NCBI GenBank assembly: GCA_913045955.1
Contig: CAJWRZ010000004.1
Coordinates: 1-35,605, forward strand
Direction: 5' to 3'
From: an uncultured Puniceicoccaceae bacterium
Lineage (GTDB): Bacteria; Verrucomicrobiota; Verrucomicrobiia; Opitutales; Coraliomargaritaceae
Length of the DNA: 35,605 nucleotides
This document shows, piece by piece, positions 27,342 through 35,175 of this stretch. Each line of letters begins with the position of its first letter. Within the stretch, counting starts at the first letter, position 1. Below the pieces are notes generated by a model. The model saw only the letters and a list, made by a program, of their open reading frames with translations. It did not search any database and had not been told where the DNA came from. The position numbers and the translations under genes were made by a program.

Positions 27342-29132
27342 CTAATTAGATTGATATAAAATCCTAAAAAAACTTTTATCTTCCGAATTAGCATCTGAAG
27401 ACCAAGTAAAGGTTGTATTTTGATTACTTAAGCTCGTCGTGAAGCTTGTGGCATTTATAAAGTTATTAGGGGTGCTGAGCGAGATTTGTGGAGCTGCATT
27501 TGTGCTATAAGCAGTCGGGATAGTTGCACTGCATGTGAAGGTTCCATTTATGAAAGTATCGGATAATAGTATTAGGGGACTTGAGTTTACGGGTGTTTGG
27601 ATGGCGCCATTATCTAAATAATGCTTGTAGGTACCCACGTCATTTAGGTTGGGACTTTCAATTCGAATCAAGGCCTCGGTATCGCTCGTAAAAGCCCCGT
27701 TAAAACTCCAGGCATTGCCAGTAGTGACCCCTTGTTCGGGCCGGATATTTAGAGCGATATTTTCTTGGGCAAAAATCGCCTCTGTGAGAGCGGCTTGGGT
27801 GATTGGCTGGTGATTAAAATAAGCGGTATGGCGATCGTTTCTCCGAAATTGTGGCCAACCACTAATGCTGGGGCTCTTACCTGTTTCAAAAGCATATAAA
27901 TATCCCTCTTCAGTCGTAATATAGAGGGTTCCATCAGAGGCGATATAAGGGGATGCGGTGACAGCGCCTTCAATATTTGTAATGATTTTTTGGATGCTCA
28001 GTTCAACGCTGGAATGATTCGGGTTGTTTGGATCTATTTGTCCATAAGGAGCACTGAGAGTGTCTACATTTATAGACCACACTTCGGAAATGATGTCAGT
28101 CCCAGTTCCTGAGGCATAAGTCACTGCATATACAGTATTATCAGCAGCAATCACTGGGGTGCTCATGTCTGTATCTCCGAGAATCATTTGGTAAAGGCTC
28201 ACGCCCATTGAATCCAATACGTGGAGTACCCCATTCCCACTGAATATATAAATTCGCCCTTCAGAATCAATGATTGGAGATCCATTAATCACTGCACCTA
28301 GATTGATTCCCTTAATGGATGTGCTTTCTTCTAGGAAGGGCGCGCCATTAGAATCAATGCCATAAAATATATGATTTCTAGACCCGAAATAGATATTATC
28401 GTCTTCATCGACAGTTGGTGAGCTTCTGATTTTTGAGCTTAGTTCTTCGGGTGCTAAAATTTCATCCACTTGGAATTCCCATTTAAGCCTTAGATCATCA
28501 TCCGTTGTCTGCGTATCCAAGGCGTAGGCATAACCTGCATTATCGCATAAATATAAAGTGCCCTCTGAACTTAAACAGGGAGAGGCATCTACGGTACTAC
28601 CAATCGGATGTAGCCAGTTTAGAGTGCTCAAAGTGCTATCCAAACAGTAAACCAAACCATCAGAGGAGGCGACATACACTCGATTATCGGGCCCGACACA
28701 TGGCGAAGAAAATATCCAACCTACGGTTTGGTAAGAATTAATTAGCGCACCGGTAGTTGCATTCAACGAGTAAATGTTGTCGTCCCAGCTTGTGAAGTAG
28801 ACAACGCCATTGATCCCGATAGCGGCTGTAGAATCGATCCAATCAGTAGAACCTGAGAATTGCCAAAGTGGAGCAGGCGCGGCTGTATTAAAGTTACTTG
28901 CGCTTGGATCAAAGCAGTAAAATGTTCCATCATAGGTATTTGAAGAACCGTTCGACTGAGTGACTCGCGTTCCAAAAAATATTCTGCCGGCTGTATCTTC
29001 AGTGACAGTTGACCGGATACCTCCATTTGCTTGATAAAACCACAATAGATCACCTTCAGCTGAGTAGCTTTGAGGTATGAGGGTGAATATTAGGAGTATG
29101 AAAATTGCCAGGGGAGGAGTCCAATTATTCAT
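27342..29132 (-). CDS. Secreted PQQ-like beta-propeller protein
   Basis: A 596-residue exported protein. A signal peptide lies at about 1-24 (NNWTPPLAIFILLIFTLIP). It is followed by PQQ/BamB-type propeller repeats to about residue 450, each built around a pattern such as DNRVYVASSDGLVYCLDS, EGTLYLCDNAGYAYALDT or DGTLYITTEEGYLYAFET. The last 140 residues are a separate domain ending SDANSEDKSFFRILYQSN, like endings seen on verrucomicrobial surface proteins. No quinone-binding or dehydrogenase motifs were recognised, so it is probably a structural or binding propeller. ATG 29132 is chosen because it gives a clean signal peptide; the frame is open to 29162, which would overlap the kinase gene. 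It is third in an operon after the barrel and the kinase. Confidence 0.75.
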   Translation of the reverse strand: MNNWTPPLAIFILLIFTLIPQSYSAEGDLLWFYQANGGIRSTVTEDTAGRIFFGTRVTQSNGSSNTYDGTFYCFDPSASNFNTAAPAPLWQFSGSTDWIDSTAAIGINGVVYFTSWDDNIYSLNATTGALINSYQTVGWIFSSPCVGPDNRVYVASSDGLVYCLDSTLSTLNWLHPIGSTVDASPCLSSEGTLYLCDNAGYAYALDTQTTDDDLRLKWEFQVDEILAPEELSSKIRSSPTVDEDDNIYFGSRNHIFYGIDSNGAPFLEESTSIKGINLGAVINGSPIIDSEGRIYIFSGNGVLHVLDSMGVSLYQMILGDTDMSTPVIAADNTVYAVTYASGTGTDIISEVWSINVDTLSAPYGQIDPNNPNHSSVELSIQKIITNIEGAVTASPYIASDGTLYITTEEGYLYAFETGKSPSISGWPQFRRNDRHTAYFNHQPITQAALTEAIFAQENIALNIRPEQGVTTGNAWSFNGAFTSDTEALIRIESPNLNDVGTYKHYLDNGAIQTPVNSSPLILLSDTFINGTFTCSATIPTAYSTNAAPQISLSTPNNFINATSFTTSLSNQNTTFTWSSDANSEDKSFFRILYQSN

Positions 29133-29143
29133 CAAAGTTTGGC

Positions 29144-30478
29144 TTAAGGGGTTAATATACAAATGAATTTAGCTCCATTTGAGTATTCTGCGCAATGATA
29201 TAAATCACCCCCGATGGATCGCATCAATGATCGACTTAAGGCTAGACCGATTCCGGATCCATTTTCTTTTTTGCTTATTTTCGGATGAAATAAAGTGTCC
29301 TGGTTAGTTGTACTGATCCCAGTCCCGTTGTCTTGAATCGATATTTTCAAGCAACCGTCCTGATCATTGTAGGCTTCTAAGCGGATTGTATTCTCTGATG
29401 TATCTGCCTCTATAGCATTTTGCAGAAGATTCTTTATCACGAGAGTAGCGATTGATGCTTGGCGTATGGTGATCGGTGCATCCGTGCGAATATCTAAATT
29501 CAGCGTTATTGTATTCGAGCTGACTAATTCATTTAATTGAGGGTGAAGGTCTTCCATCCATTCTCTAACTGAGAGTTCACTGAATTGGACTGAGTTTGTG
29601 TCCTGAAAGATTTGAATGACATCACTGACAATACTATTGGCTTTTGCTAGGGCTTCGTAGGCTGCATGACGCTCGTTCTGGTTTTCTGATTGTTTTTGGC
29701 TTTCTAGGAATAGGGAAATTTCTGAAAGAGAATTTTTTAGACCGTGGACTAAGTGGGCTGCAACTGAGCCGACGGCTTCTGTTTTTGAGGCAAAAATAAG
29801 CTGGTGGTTTGTTTTCTCTAGAATTCTATGCTGCTTTTCCAATAAGAGGGTACCTCGTATTGATTTATAAAAGTTAAGGCAGATTAAAAAGGATAATGCA
29901 CTGTAGCCCAATAACACCAAGAAGATGCTTTTATTAAATATTTGATCCTCTAACGAATTATAAGCTTCGCTAAAACCTTCACCTGAAATTATATAGCGAA
30001 CATACCCCATAGGAATTTCCTCGTAAGAGATTTGAACATAGGAGTCTATTTGGGGCGATTCGGACGCTGGGTCTTCAATTAAATAAGCCATGTGGCTTGA
30101 ATCTTCAAGTAGTTCTAAAATAGAGGGATCTAATTGCGGGTTTAAGATATTCTCAGGAAGGCCACATATATAAAAACCTTGGTAATCAAATATTTTAATC
30201 GATAGAGCACGGCTTTGAGCCAAGCTATTAAGCACATCTTCGATCAATTGCACTTCGTCTAATTCTTCATAAGATGAAGCTTTCTGGTCTAGAGCGGTAT
30301 TTATTGTCAGTGCTATGGCCTCAGCATCACGGCTGAGCATGCCTGATTTAATCTCCTCTAGAAGTGCGGAGGTGATCGCATAAGCAATTGCCGAAAGCGT
30401 TAATAAAAGGGTAGTCTGTAGAATCCAAAATTGCTTGTTTGATAAGATTCTTGAGAATGTTACTTTAGAAAAATTCAT
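29144..30478 (-). CDS. Membrane sensor histidine kinase
   Basis: Two-component sensor, 444 residues. Membrane segments at about 17-40 and 182-203 flank an external sensing domain of about 140 residues with no recognised subtype. The dimerisation and H-box region is EAVGSVAAHLVHGLKNSLSE, with the phospho-His before Gly-Leu-Lys-Asn near 245. The ATPase domain shows N-box LLQNAIEAD, G1 IQDNGTGIS and G2 GSGIGLALSRSLM. The His-x-x-Lys-Asn form resembles kinases that pair with NtrC-type regulators. It starts 3 bp after the barrel gene and ends 11 bp before the propeller gene. Its most likely partner is the sigma54 regulator at 32585-33997, by location only. Confidence 0.9.
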   Translation of the reverse strand: MNFSKVTFSRILSNKQFWILQTTLLLTLSAIAYAITSALLEEIKSGMLSRDAEAIALTINTALDQKASSYEELDEVQLIEDVLNSLAQSRALSIKIFDYQGFYICGLPENILNPQLDPSILELLEDSSHMAYLIEDPASESPQIDSYVQISYEEIPMGYVRYIISGEGFSEAYNSLEDQIFNKSIFLVLLGYSALSFLICLNFYKSIRGTLLLEKQHRILEKTNHQLIFASKTEAVGSVAAHLVHGLKNSLSEISLFLESQKQSENQNERHAAYEALAKANSIVSDVIQIFQDTNSVQFSELSVREWMEDLHPQLNELVSSNTITLNLDIRTDAPITIRQASIATLVIKNLLQNAIEADTSENTIRLEAYNDQDGCLKISIQDNGTGISTTNQDTLFHPKISKKENGSGIGLALSRSLMRSIGGDLYHCAEYSNGAKFICILTP

Positions 30479-30481
30479 TCT

Positions 30482-31672
30482 TTATAAAAAAGTATACCTT
30501 AAGCTTAAGAGCAACTTTTCAATGTCGTAATCTTCATCGTTACTCTGACTACGGTTTTCCTCATACTCATATTGAATAATGAAATCAAAAGAATCATTCA
30601 GCGTTTTTTCAGCTGTTAAATTTATACCATAAGTATCAAAGTGGTAAGGCTCATCAAATGCGTTATCGTCGAGGTCATTATTTAATAAATAGCGCTCTGA
30701 ATAATCTTTTTTACTGTAAAAAAGATTTAGGATTAAGTCCCAATCTTTAAGTGCTAAATGGGTTCTATTTGTTATATTGTAGGCTGTTTTATTGTCGTAA
30801 CCATCGGAATTCCCATGCCACTCACAAAGTTTTATACTTGTCGAATTTCTCAGCCATTCGTTGAAATCAAAACTAGCCTTAGCGCTGAACCCAATCCCGT
30901 TAATAGCCCTTTTATTTTCAAAGAGATAATCTTTTTGATGATTGAAAAGGTTGATCTCAAGCTGCCGATCCTCTGATTTCATAAGATATTTGAGCTCAAG
31001 GGAGTATTCATTGAAGTCACCAGACGTATTGAGTAATTGAATGTTTTTAATGCCTAATTGACCTTCAATGCTTTTTCTGGGCGATAATGCATATTCGAAT
31101 TTTTGGGCAATATAACCTAGGATTATTTCACTATTCCTACTTTCAATTTCTAATTGATCTTCGAGTGCCAAATCTAATGCAGACTCTGAATAGTAATAAA
31201 AAATTTCCGTTGCCTCGGCCCAATTTTGATTGATTGCATCAGCCCGGCTTATGAAGAACGAGCCATGCTTTTGGTCGTCTACATCCTCTAATTGCTCAAC
31301 ATAATTAAGTTTTTCTAATTCATAAAATATCAGCCACTTATCTTCTTGAGGCTCGGGTATATTTGTAAGGAATCCTTCTAATCGATGCCCTCGTACATTA
31401 GTTTCTCTAGGATTGTAACTGGAATATAGTGGGTTGCTGATATGCCCAAAAATTGGGCTTATTTCAATGGATTGAATCCAGCTACCCTTCATACCGTATT
31501 CGAAATATGAACTATCTTCGGATAAGGCATCAATGTAAGCAATTGCTTCCTCCTCCGTGAGGGTATACGAGGAGTTTGATTCATTAAACTCTGAATCATT
31601 GGTTAATTCAGACTGAGCGGATAATGGATCGAAGACTGCTAAGTTCAGCAGTAGTAGGAGGGAGGATTTCAA
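30482..31672 (-). CDS. Predicted outer-membrane beta-barrel protein
   Basis: Not recognised as a named family. The 396-residue protein has a signal peptide ending near SAQ (residue 20), a short acidic Ser/Asn-rich stretch with TLTEEEAIAYIDALSE, and then many alternating amphipathic strands (for example FEYALSPRKSIEGQLGIKNI, DLILNLFYSKKDYSER, FDFIIQYEYEEN) ending LLLSLRYTFL. The aromatic C-terminal strand (Phe-Leu end) and lack of Cys in the barrel fit an outer-membrane barrel of perhaps 14-16 strands. It is the first gene of a tight barrel-kinase-propeller operon, so it may be part of what the kinase senses. No porin or TonB plug motif was seen. Confidence 0.65.
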   Translation of the reverse strand: MKSSLLLLLNLAVFDPLSAQSELTNDSEFNESNSSYTLTEEEAIAYIDALSEDSSYFEYGMKGSWIQSIEISPIFGHISNPLYSSYNPRETNVRGHRLEGFLTNIPEPQEDKWLIFYELEKLNYVEQLEDVDDQKHGSFFISRADAINQNWAEATEIFYYYSESALDLALEDQLEIESRNSEIILGYIAQKFEYALSPRKSIEGQLGIKNIQLLNTSGDFNEYSLELKYLMKSEDRQLEINLFNHQKDYLFENKRAINGIGFSAKASFDFNEWLRNSTSIKLCEWHGNSDGYDNKTAYNITNRTHLALKDWDLILNLFYSKKDYSERYLLNNDLDDNAFDEPYHFDTYGINLTAEKTLNDSFDFIIQYEYEENRSQSNDEDYDIEKLLLSLRYTFL

Positions 31673-31721
31673 AGAGATTCGATTTTTAGAGATAAAAGTG
31701 ATGAACCTCTTTGTAGCAGAT

Positions 31722-31760
31722 AAAAAAAAGTGAGAAAGGAAATTATTCCCTTCTCACTTT
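31722..31760 (-). terminator. Rho-independent terminator of the 31791 gene
   Basis: On the minus strand AAAGTGAGAAGGGAA (31760-31746) pairs with TTCCTTTCTCACTTT (31741-31727) over 15 bp with one G-U and a 4-nt loop, and runs into eight consecutive T residues. It is the strongest terminator in the window. It closes the helical-protein gene and separates it from the barrel operon downstream. Confidence 0.9.
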
Positions 31761-31790
31761 ATCACCCTCCCCAGGATTAAAAAAACTAGA

Positions 31791-32420
31791 TTAGTCGGCA
31801 CGAGCAGTGCTTTGCGCTGCTTCGTTAGATTCACTGGAATCAGCCTTTCTTTGTGCAACGATTTCTTTGATTTTTGCGCGGATTTCATCTTTAGTCGGCT
31901 CAGTTAAGCCACCCGCAGTTAGAGCTGCAATTGCTTCTTCTTTAAGACCGATAAAGGCTTCCCGTTTTTCTTTATGTTTTTGCTTATGCTCACGGATGTG
32001 CTCACGGATTTCTTCTTTAGAAAATCCTTTATTTGGGCGTTCTGGAATCTCGATACCTTGGTCTTCAATGTACTGTTTTACATCATTACGTAACTGCTTT
32101 GACTGAGCCTTCAGTGCTGAAATTGCCTCAGAATTCGCTGATCTGAAAGCTTGGATAGCTGCCTTTTTATCGTCTTTAGTCGCATCTTCTGAAAGTGCTT
32201 CGATCACTGCTTTACGAGAAGTGTTCAGTGCTTCGCGAGCCGCTTTAAGGGCTTCTCTTTGAGCCTGTAGTTCATCGTTCAATTCAACCACTGGCGGTTT
32301 ATTATAATGGTAAGGCTTGTGGTGGCCGAATTTAGCTTCAAGGGATAAGCTAGTAAAAATAAAAGCGAATGCATAAGCCACTAAGCTGTATTTTTTAATT
32401 ATATTTAGATTCATATTCAT
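31791..32420 (-). CDS. Small secreted helical protein of unknown function
   Basis: Not recognised. The 209-residue protein has a signal peptide (about 1-30, with VAYAFAFIFTSLSLEA) and a His/Pro/Tyr-rich mature start (KFGHHKPYHYNKPP). Two charged helical regions follow: about 45-118 (QAQREALKAAREALNTSRKA and on) and about 135-200 (REHIREHKQKHKEKREAF and on). The heptad-like Ala/Leu spacing suggests coiled coils, broken by a Pro-rich turn (IEIPERPNKG). It ends in a polar tail. It lies between the sigma54 regulator gene and a strong terminator, and so forms its own transcription unit. The layout recalls periplasmic helical chaperones such as Spy/CpxP, but no LTxxQ motif is present, so this is not claimed. 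Confidence 0.7.
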   Translation of the reverse strand: MNMNLNIIKKYSLVAYAFAFIFTSLSLEAKFGHHKPYHYNKPPVVELNDELQAQREALKAAREALNTSRKAVIEALSEDATKDDKKAAIQAFRSANSEAISALKAQSKQLRNDVKQYIEDQGIEIPERPNKGFSKEEIREHIREHKQKHKEKREAFIGLKEEAIAALTAGGLTEPTKDEIRAKIKEIVAQRKADSSESNEAAQSTARAD

Positions 32421-32454
32421 ATTTGTATTTAATTATTACTTCTAGATTAAATAT

Positions 32455-32471
32455 AACATCTTTCATGCCAA
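32455..32471 (-). promoter_or_regulatory. Candidate sigma54 -24/-12 promoter of the 31791 gene
   Basis: Minus-strand TTGGCATGAAAGATGTT matches the -24 box (YTGGCAYR) fully. After exactly 10 bp from the GG it has GT where GC is expected, so the -12 box is partial (3 of 5). A start near 32443 would give a leader of about 23 nt. An overlapping sigma70-like pair, TTGAGG-N16-TATATT, is a real alternative. Confidence 0.4.
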
Positions 32472-32584
32472 CCTCAATATTTTTTATTAAGTTGTTGTCT
32501 ATTAATGTTTTGTGAAAAATTATTCCGTTTTTTGTTTTACCCCTAGACTGCTTTTTGGGTATTTTAACCCACTTAAGTCTAAGA

Positions 32585-33997
32585 TTATTCGGATAGCTGG
32601 GTATTTTGCCCCAAATTGCTTTTCAATTTGTAGCGCAGATAATCTCTTGATACACCAAGTAGCCTTGAAGCTTTTGAAACATTGCCATCACATTGTTCAA
32701 GTGTCTTATTAATCAGCTTCAATATATGCGTCTCTAAATTAAAGCCCGTTTCAGGAATCAAGAAATGGGAATCAGGAAGAATTGAACCGGCATTTAGGCT
32801 GTCGGCATCCTGCGCCTCTAAATTTAAGTTTTTTAATAGCTCTATCTGATCTTCGTTGGAAAAGAGAAGAGCTCTTTCAATTTCAAAAGATAATTCTCTG
32901 ATGTTACCTGGCCAATTATAAGCATTAATTTTTTCAATACATTGAGGAGTCAGCTCAAATGATTTTAATTTATATTTTGGAGCTAACTTATTTATTATTG
33001 AATGAGCTATAGAAAGGATATCCTTACCTCTGTCCCGCAAGGGAGGGAGCTTAGCTCTTATTAAATCAAGTCGAAAGAATAGGTCACTCCTGAATTTGCC
33101 AGCTTCGACCAATTCATGGAGCTCAATATTGGAAGCAGCAATAATTTTAACATTTACCGGAATCTCTCGGTTACCACCCACCCTACGTACAAGACCATCA
33201 TCTAAGATTGTGAGTATTTTTGCTTGAACTTTTTCTGGAAGTGAAGCGATTTCATCTAAAAATAAAGTTCCACCATCAGCCGCTTCAAATAATCCAACGC
33301 GCATATTTTTGGCATCCGTAAAGGCACCTTTCTCATGACCAAATAGTTCTGATTCTGCAATTGAATCCTGAAGGTTTGCGCAATTGATCTGAACAAATTC
33401 TTTCTCTGCCCTAGGACTATTTTGGTGAATCCATTTTGCTAGGGCTGATTTGCCTGTGCCGGTTTCTCCCTCAATTAAAACTGGGGGAGGGAGCGAGTCC
33501 TCAATAAGTTGCTCTTTTTTTGATAAGTGAACTAGTTGTGCTTTAATATCCGCGAGGCTATCACCAAAGATAAATTCAGTGCCTTTACTTTTTGCTTTTT
33601 TAAATTCTTGGATCCTTTCATGCTTCTGAGATTGAAGGCATTGCTTGATTGCCATGAGGATTTCCGGGGGTGCTACGGGCTTAGTTAAGTAATCTTTAGC
33701 CCCTAGCTTTAAAGCTTTGATTGCCGTATCCATAGTTGGATCGGCGGTCATTACTATAATGATCGTACCTTCAGGTACTGCATTTTGCTTCAGTAGATCT
33801 ATACTCGTGCCATCCGGTAAATTGATGTCAAGTAAGGCAAAATCGAATTTTTGACTCGCCAATAAGTCTTTCGCCGCGCCAATATTTTTAGCTTCAGTCA
33901 CATCAGCCCCGACTTCTTCGAGGTAATTAGCTATTTTCCGACGCATTAAGTTTTCGTCTTCGAGTAGCAATATAGTTTTTCCTTTAAGTGGCTTCAT
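32585..33997 (-). CDS. Sigma54-dependent response regulator (NtrC family)
   Basis: Transcription activator of sigma54 promoters, 470 residues from ATG 33997. The receiver domain covers about 1-122, with acidic pocket LLLEDEN, phospho-Asp in FALLDINLPDG near 53, and Lys in AKDYLTKPVAPPE. The AAA+ domain has Walker A LIEGETGTGKSALAKWIHQN, the sigma54-contact loop GHEKGAFTDAK (GAFTDA, a common variant of GAFTGA), Walker B ADGGTLFLDEIASLPEKVQA and R-finger region RSDLFFRLDLI. A Fis-type helix-turn-helix closes it (GNVSKASRLLGVSRDYLRYK). The frame is open to 34045, but the receiver fold starts right after Met 33997. The kinase at 29144-30478 is the nearest partner. Confidence 0.93.
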   Translation of the reverse strand: MKPLKGKTILLLEDENLMRRKIANYLEEVGADVTEAKNIGAAKDLLASQKFDFALLDINLPDGTSIDLLKQNAVPEGTIIIVMTADPTMDTAIKALKLGAKDYLTKPVAPPEILMAIKQCLQSQKHERIQEFKKAKSKGTEFIFGDSLADIKAQLVHLSKKEQLIEDSLPPPVLIEGETGTGKSALAKWIHQNSPRAEKEFVQINCANLQDSIAESELFGHEKGAFTDAKNMRVGLFEAADGGTLFLDEIASLPEKVQAKILTILDDGLVRRVGGNREIPVNVKIIAASNIELHELVEAGKFRSDLFFRLDLIRAKLPPLRDRGKDILSIAHSIINKLAPKYKLKSFELTPQCIEKINAYNWPGNIRELSFEIERALLFSNEDQIELLKNLNLEAQDADSLNAGSILPDSHFLIPETGFNLETHILKLINKTLEQCDGNVSKASRLLGVSRDYLRYKLKSNLGQNTQLSE

Positions 33998-34065
33998 TTG
34001 TTGAGGTCTGTACACAATGATTGAGACGATTCTCAGAGCTGTCACTCATTAAATGGAATGCTGAA

Positions 34066-34959
34066 TTATCGATTAAGGATATTTTCTTCTTTAAGCTTTT
34101 TGTATAACAACAAAGCCATTTCTGATTGATTTAAAATATACAAGTGAATGCCAGGTGCACCATTTTCTATAAGGGTTTTTATCTGATTAAAGGTCCACTC
34201 AACGCCTATTTTTTTAAGGGCTTCGCGATCATTGTTTGCAGCTTTCATGAGGGCTTTTAAGGCTTTCGGAAATTCCGCATTACAAAAAGCACAGAATCGT
34301 TCTACGCGTTCTAGATTATTCGGAATCATCAAGCCTGGTATGATAGGGCATTCGATTTTTTTACTTCTGCACCGTTTAACAAATTCAAAATAATGATCAT
34401 TATTATAAAATAGCTGGGTAGTTATAAAATCAGCCCCGGCCGCGACTTTTTTTTCTAAATTATCAATATCCTGCTCAATGGAGGGAGCCTCTGGATGCTT
34501 TTCTGGGTAACCCCCAACTCCGATTTCAAAATCTAATTTCTGATTATCGATAAAATCAACCAGTTCGCTTGCGAATTTAAAGCCTTCAGGGTGAGGGGAG
34601 AAGTTTGTTTCGCCAAGGGGTGGGTCACCCCTAAGTGCCATAATCGTTTTTATATTGGAAGCGGAGTAGCGATTCAAAATGGCGAGTATTTCTTCCCTAG
34701 AATGACCCACGCAGGTTAAATGCGGCATCACTTTATAATCAAAATCATTTTTTAAATGTTCTGCATATTTAAAGGTGGTTTCCCGAGTCGTGCCGCCTGC
34801 GCCATAAGTGATTGAGACAAAATCAGGATTTAATTCTCTGAGCTCTTGAGAGGTTATTAAGAGTTGCTCGGCAGCTTTTTCTGATTTCGGCGGAAAGAAC
34901 TCCAAGGAGAATGTATTCTTTCCTTCGTTGATTGCAGAGCAAATAGTTGCTGATCCCAT
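34066..34959 (-). CDS. metF: 5,10-methylenetetrahydrofolate reductase
   Basis: FAD enzyme that makes 5-methyl-THF for methionine synthesis. The 297-residue protein (E. coli 296) has TFSLEFFPPKSEKAAEQL near the start with the catalytic Glu, VSITYGAGGTTRETTF, VMPHLTCVGHSREEI, IKTIMALRGDPP, EIGVGGYPEKHPEAPS, AGADFITTQLFYNND and PIIPGLMIPNN. ATG 34959 gives a normal N-terminus. The frame is open to 34998, but the longer start would translate an inverted repeat as a low-complexity Ile/Tyr/Leu run. The perfect repeat abuts this start codon (see 34960-34991). It is divergent from mraZ, with 216 bp between the start codons. Confidence 0.93.
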   Translation of the reverse strand: MGSATICSAINEGKNTFSLEFFPPKSEKAAEQLLITSQELRELNPDFVSITYGAGGTTRETTFKYAEHLKNDFDYKVMPHLTCVGHSREEILAILNRYSASNIKTIMALRGDPPLGETNFSPHPEGFKFASELVDFIDNQKLDFEIGVGGYPEKHPEAPSIEQDIDNLEKKVAAGADFITTQLFYNNDHYFEFVKRCRSKKIECPIIPGLMIPNNLERVERFCAFCNAEFPKALKALMKAANNDREALKKIGVEWTFNQIKTLIENGAPGIHLYILNQSEMALLLYKKLKEENILNR

Positions 34960-34991
34960 ACATATCAATAGATATAGATATATTGATATGT
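34960..34991 (-). promoter_or_regulatory. Perfect 11-bp inverted repeat at the metF start (probable operator)
   Basis: ACATATCAATA (34960-34970) and TATTGATATGT (34981-34991) are exact reverse complements around a 10-bp AT-rich spacer, GATATAGATA. The repeat touches the metF ATG. AT-rich palindromes of this kind are typical of ArsR-type and other small dimeric regulators; a methionine-pathway regulator would fit, but none is encoded here. Confidence 0.6.
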
Positions 34992-35121
34992 AAAGCACTA
35001 AAAGTTTTACAAGCTGAATTGATCCACGAAATCTAAGGGCCTAAATAAGGTCATTGAAACACATCTGATCCAAGGACTTAGGCTTAAAATTAAGTTTTTC
35101 TACTATAAATTATAAAATTCC

Positions 35122-35170
35122 TTGACTTGGTGGGTCAAAATGGGGATAAATGGTGAATATTGGGACAAAT
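35122..35170 (+). promoter_or_regulatory. MraZ operator repeats over the mraZ promoter
   Basis: Four TGGG-type units (TGGGT, TGGGG, TGGTG, TGGGA) begin at 35131, 35141, 35151 and 35161, exactly 10 bp apart, the known arrangement of MraZ binding sites. They overlap a promoter TTGACT (35122-35127), 17 bp, GATAAA (35145-35150). The layout fits autorepression of the mra/dcw operon by MraZ. Confidence 0.85.
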
Positions 35171-35175
35171 CAACT

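Noticed and set aside
27340-27351. 12-bp palindrome ATCTAATTAGAT at the end of the propeller gene
   Set aside because: No loop or T-run on either strand to make it a terminator, and AT-rich short palindromes are expected by chance.
27206-27394. Minus-strand 62-codon frame with MAETVGFEPTEPFRVRIFS
   Set aside because: It is the reverse of tRNA-Ser plus flanks; this translation is a well-known false protein produced by tRNA genes.
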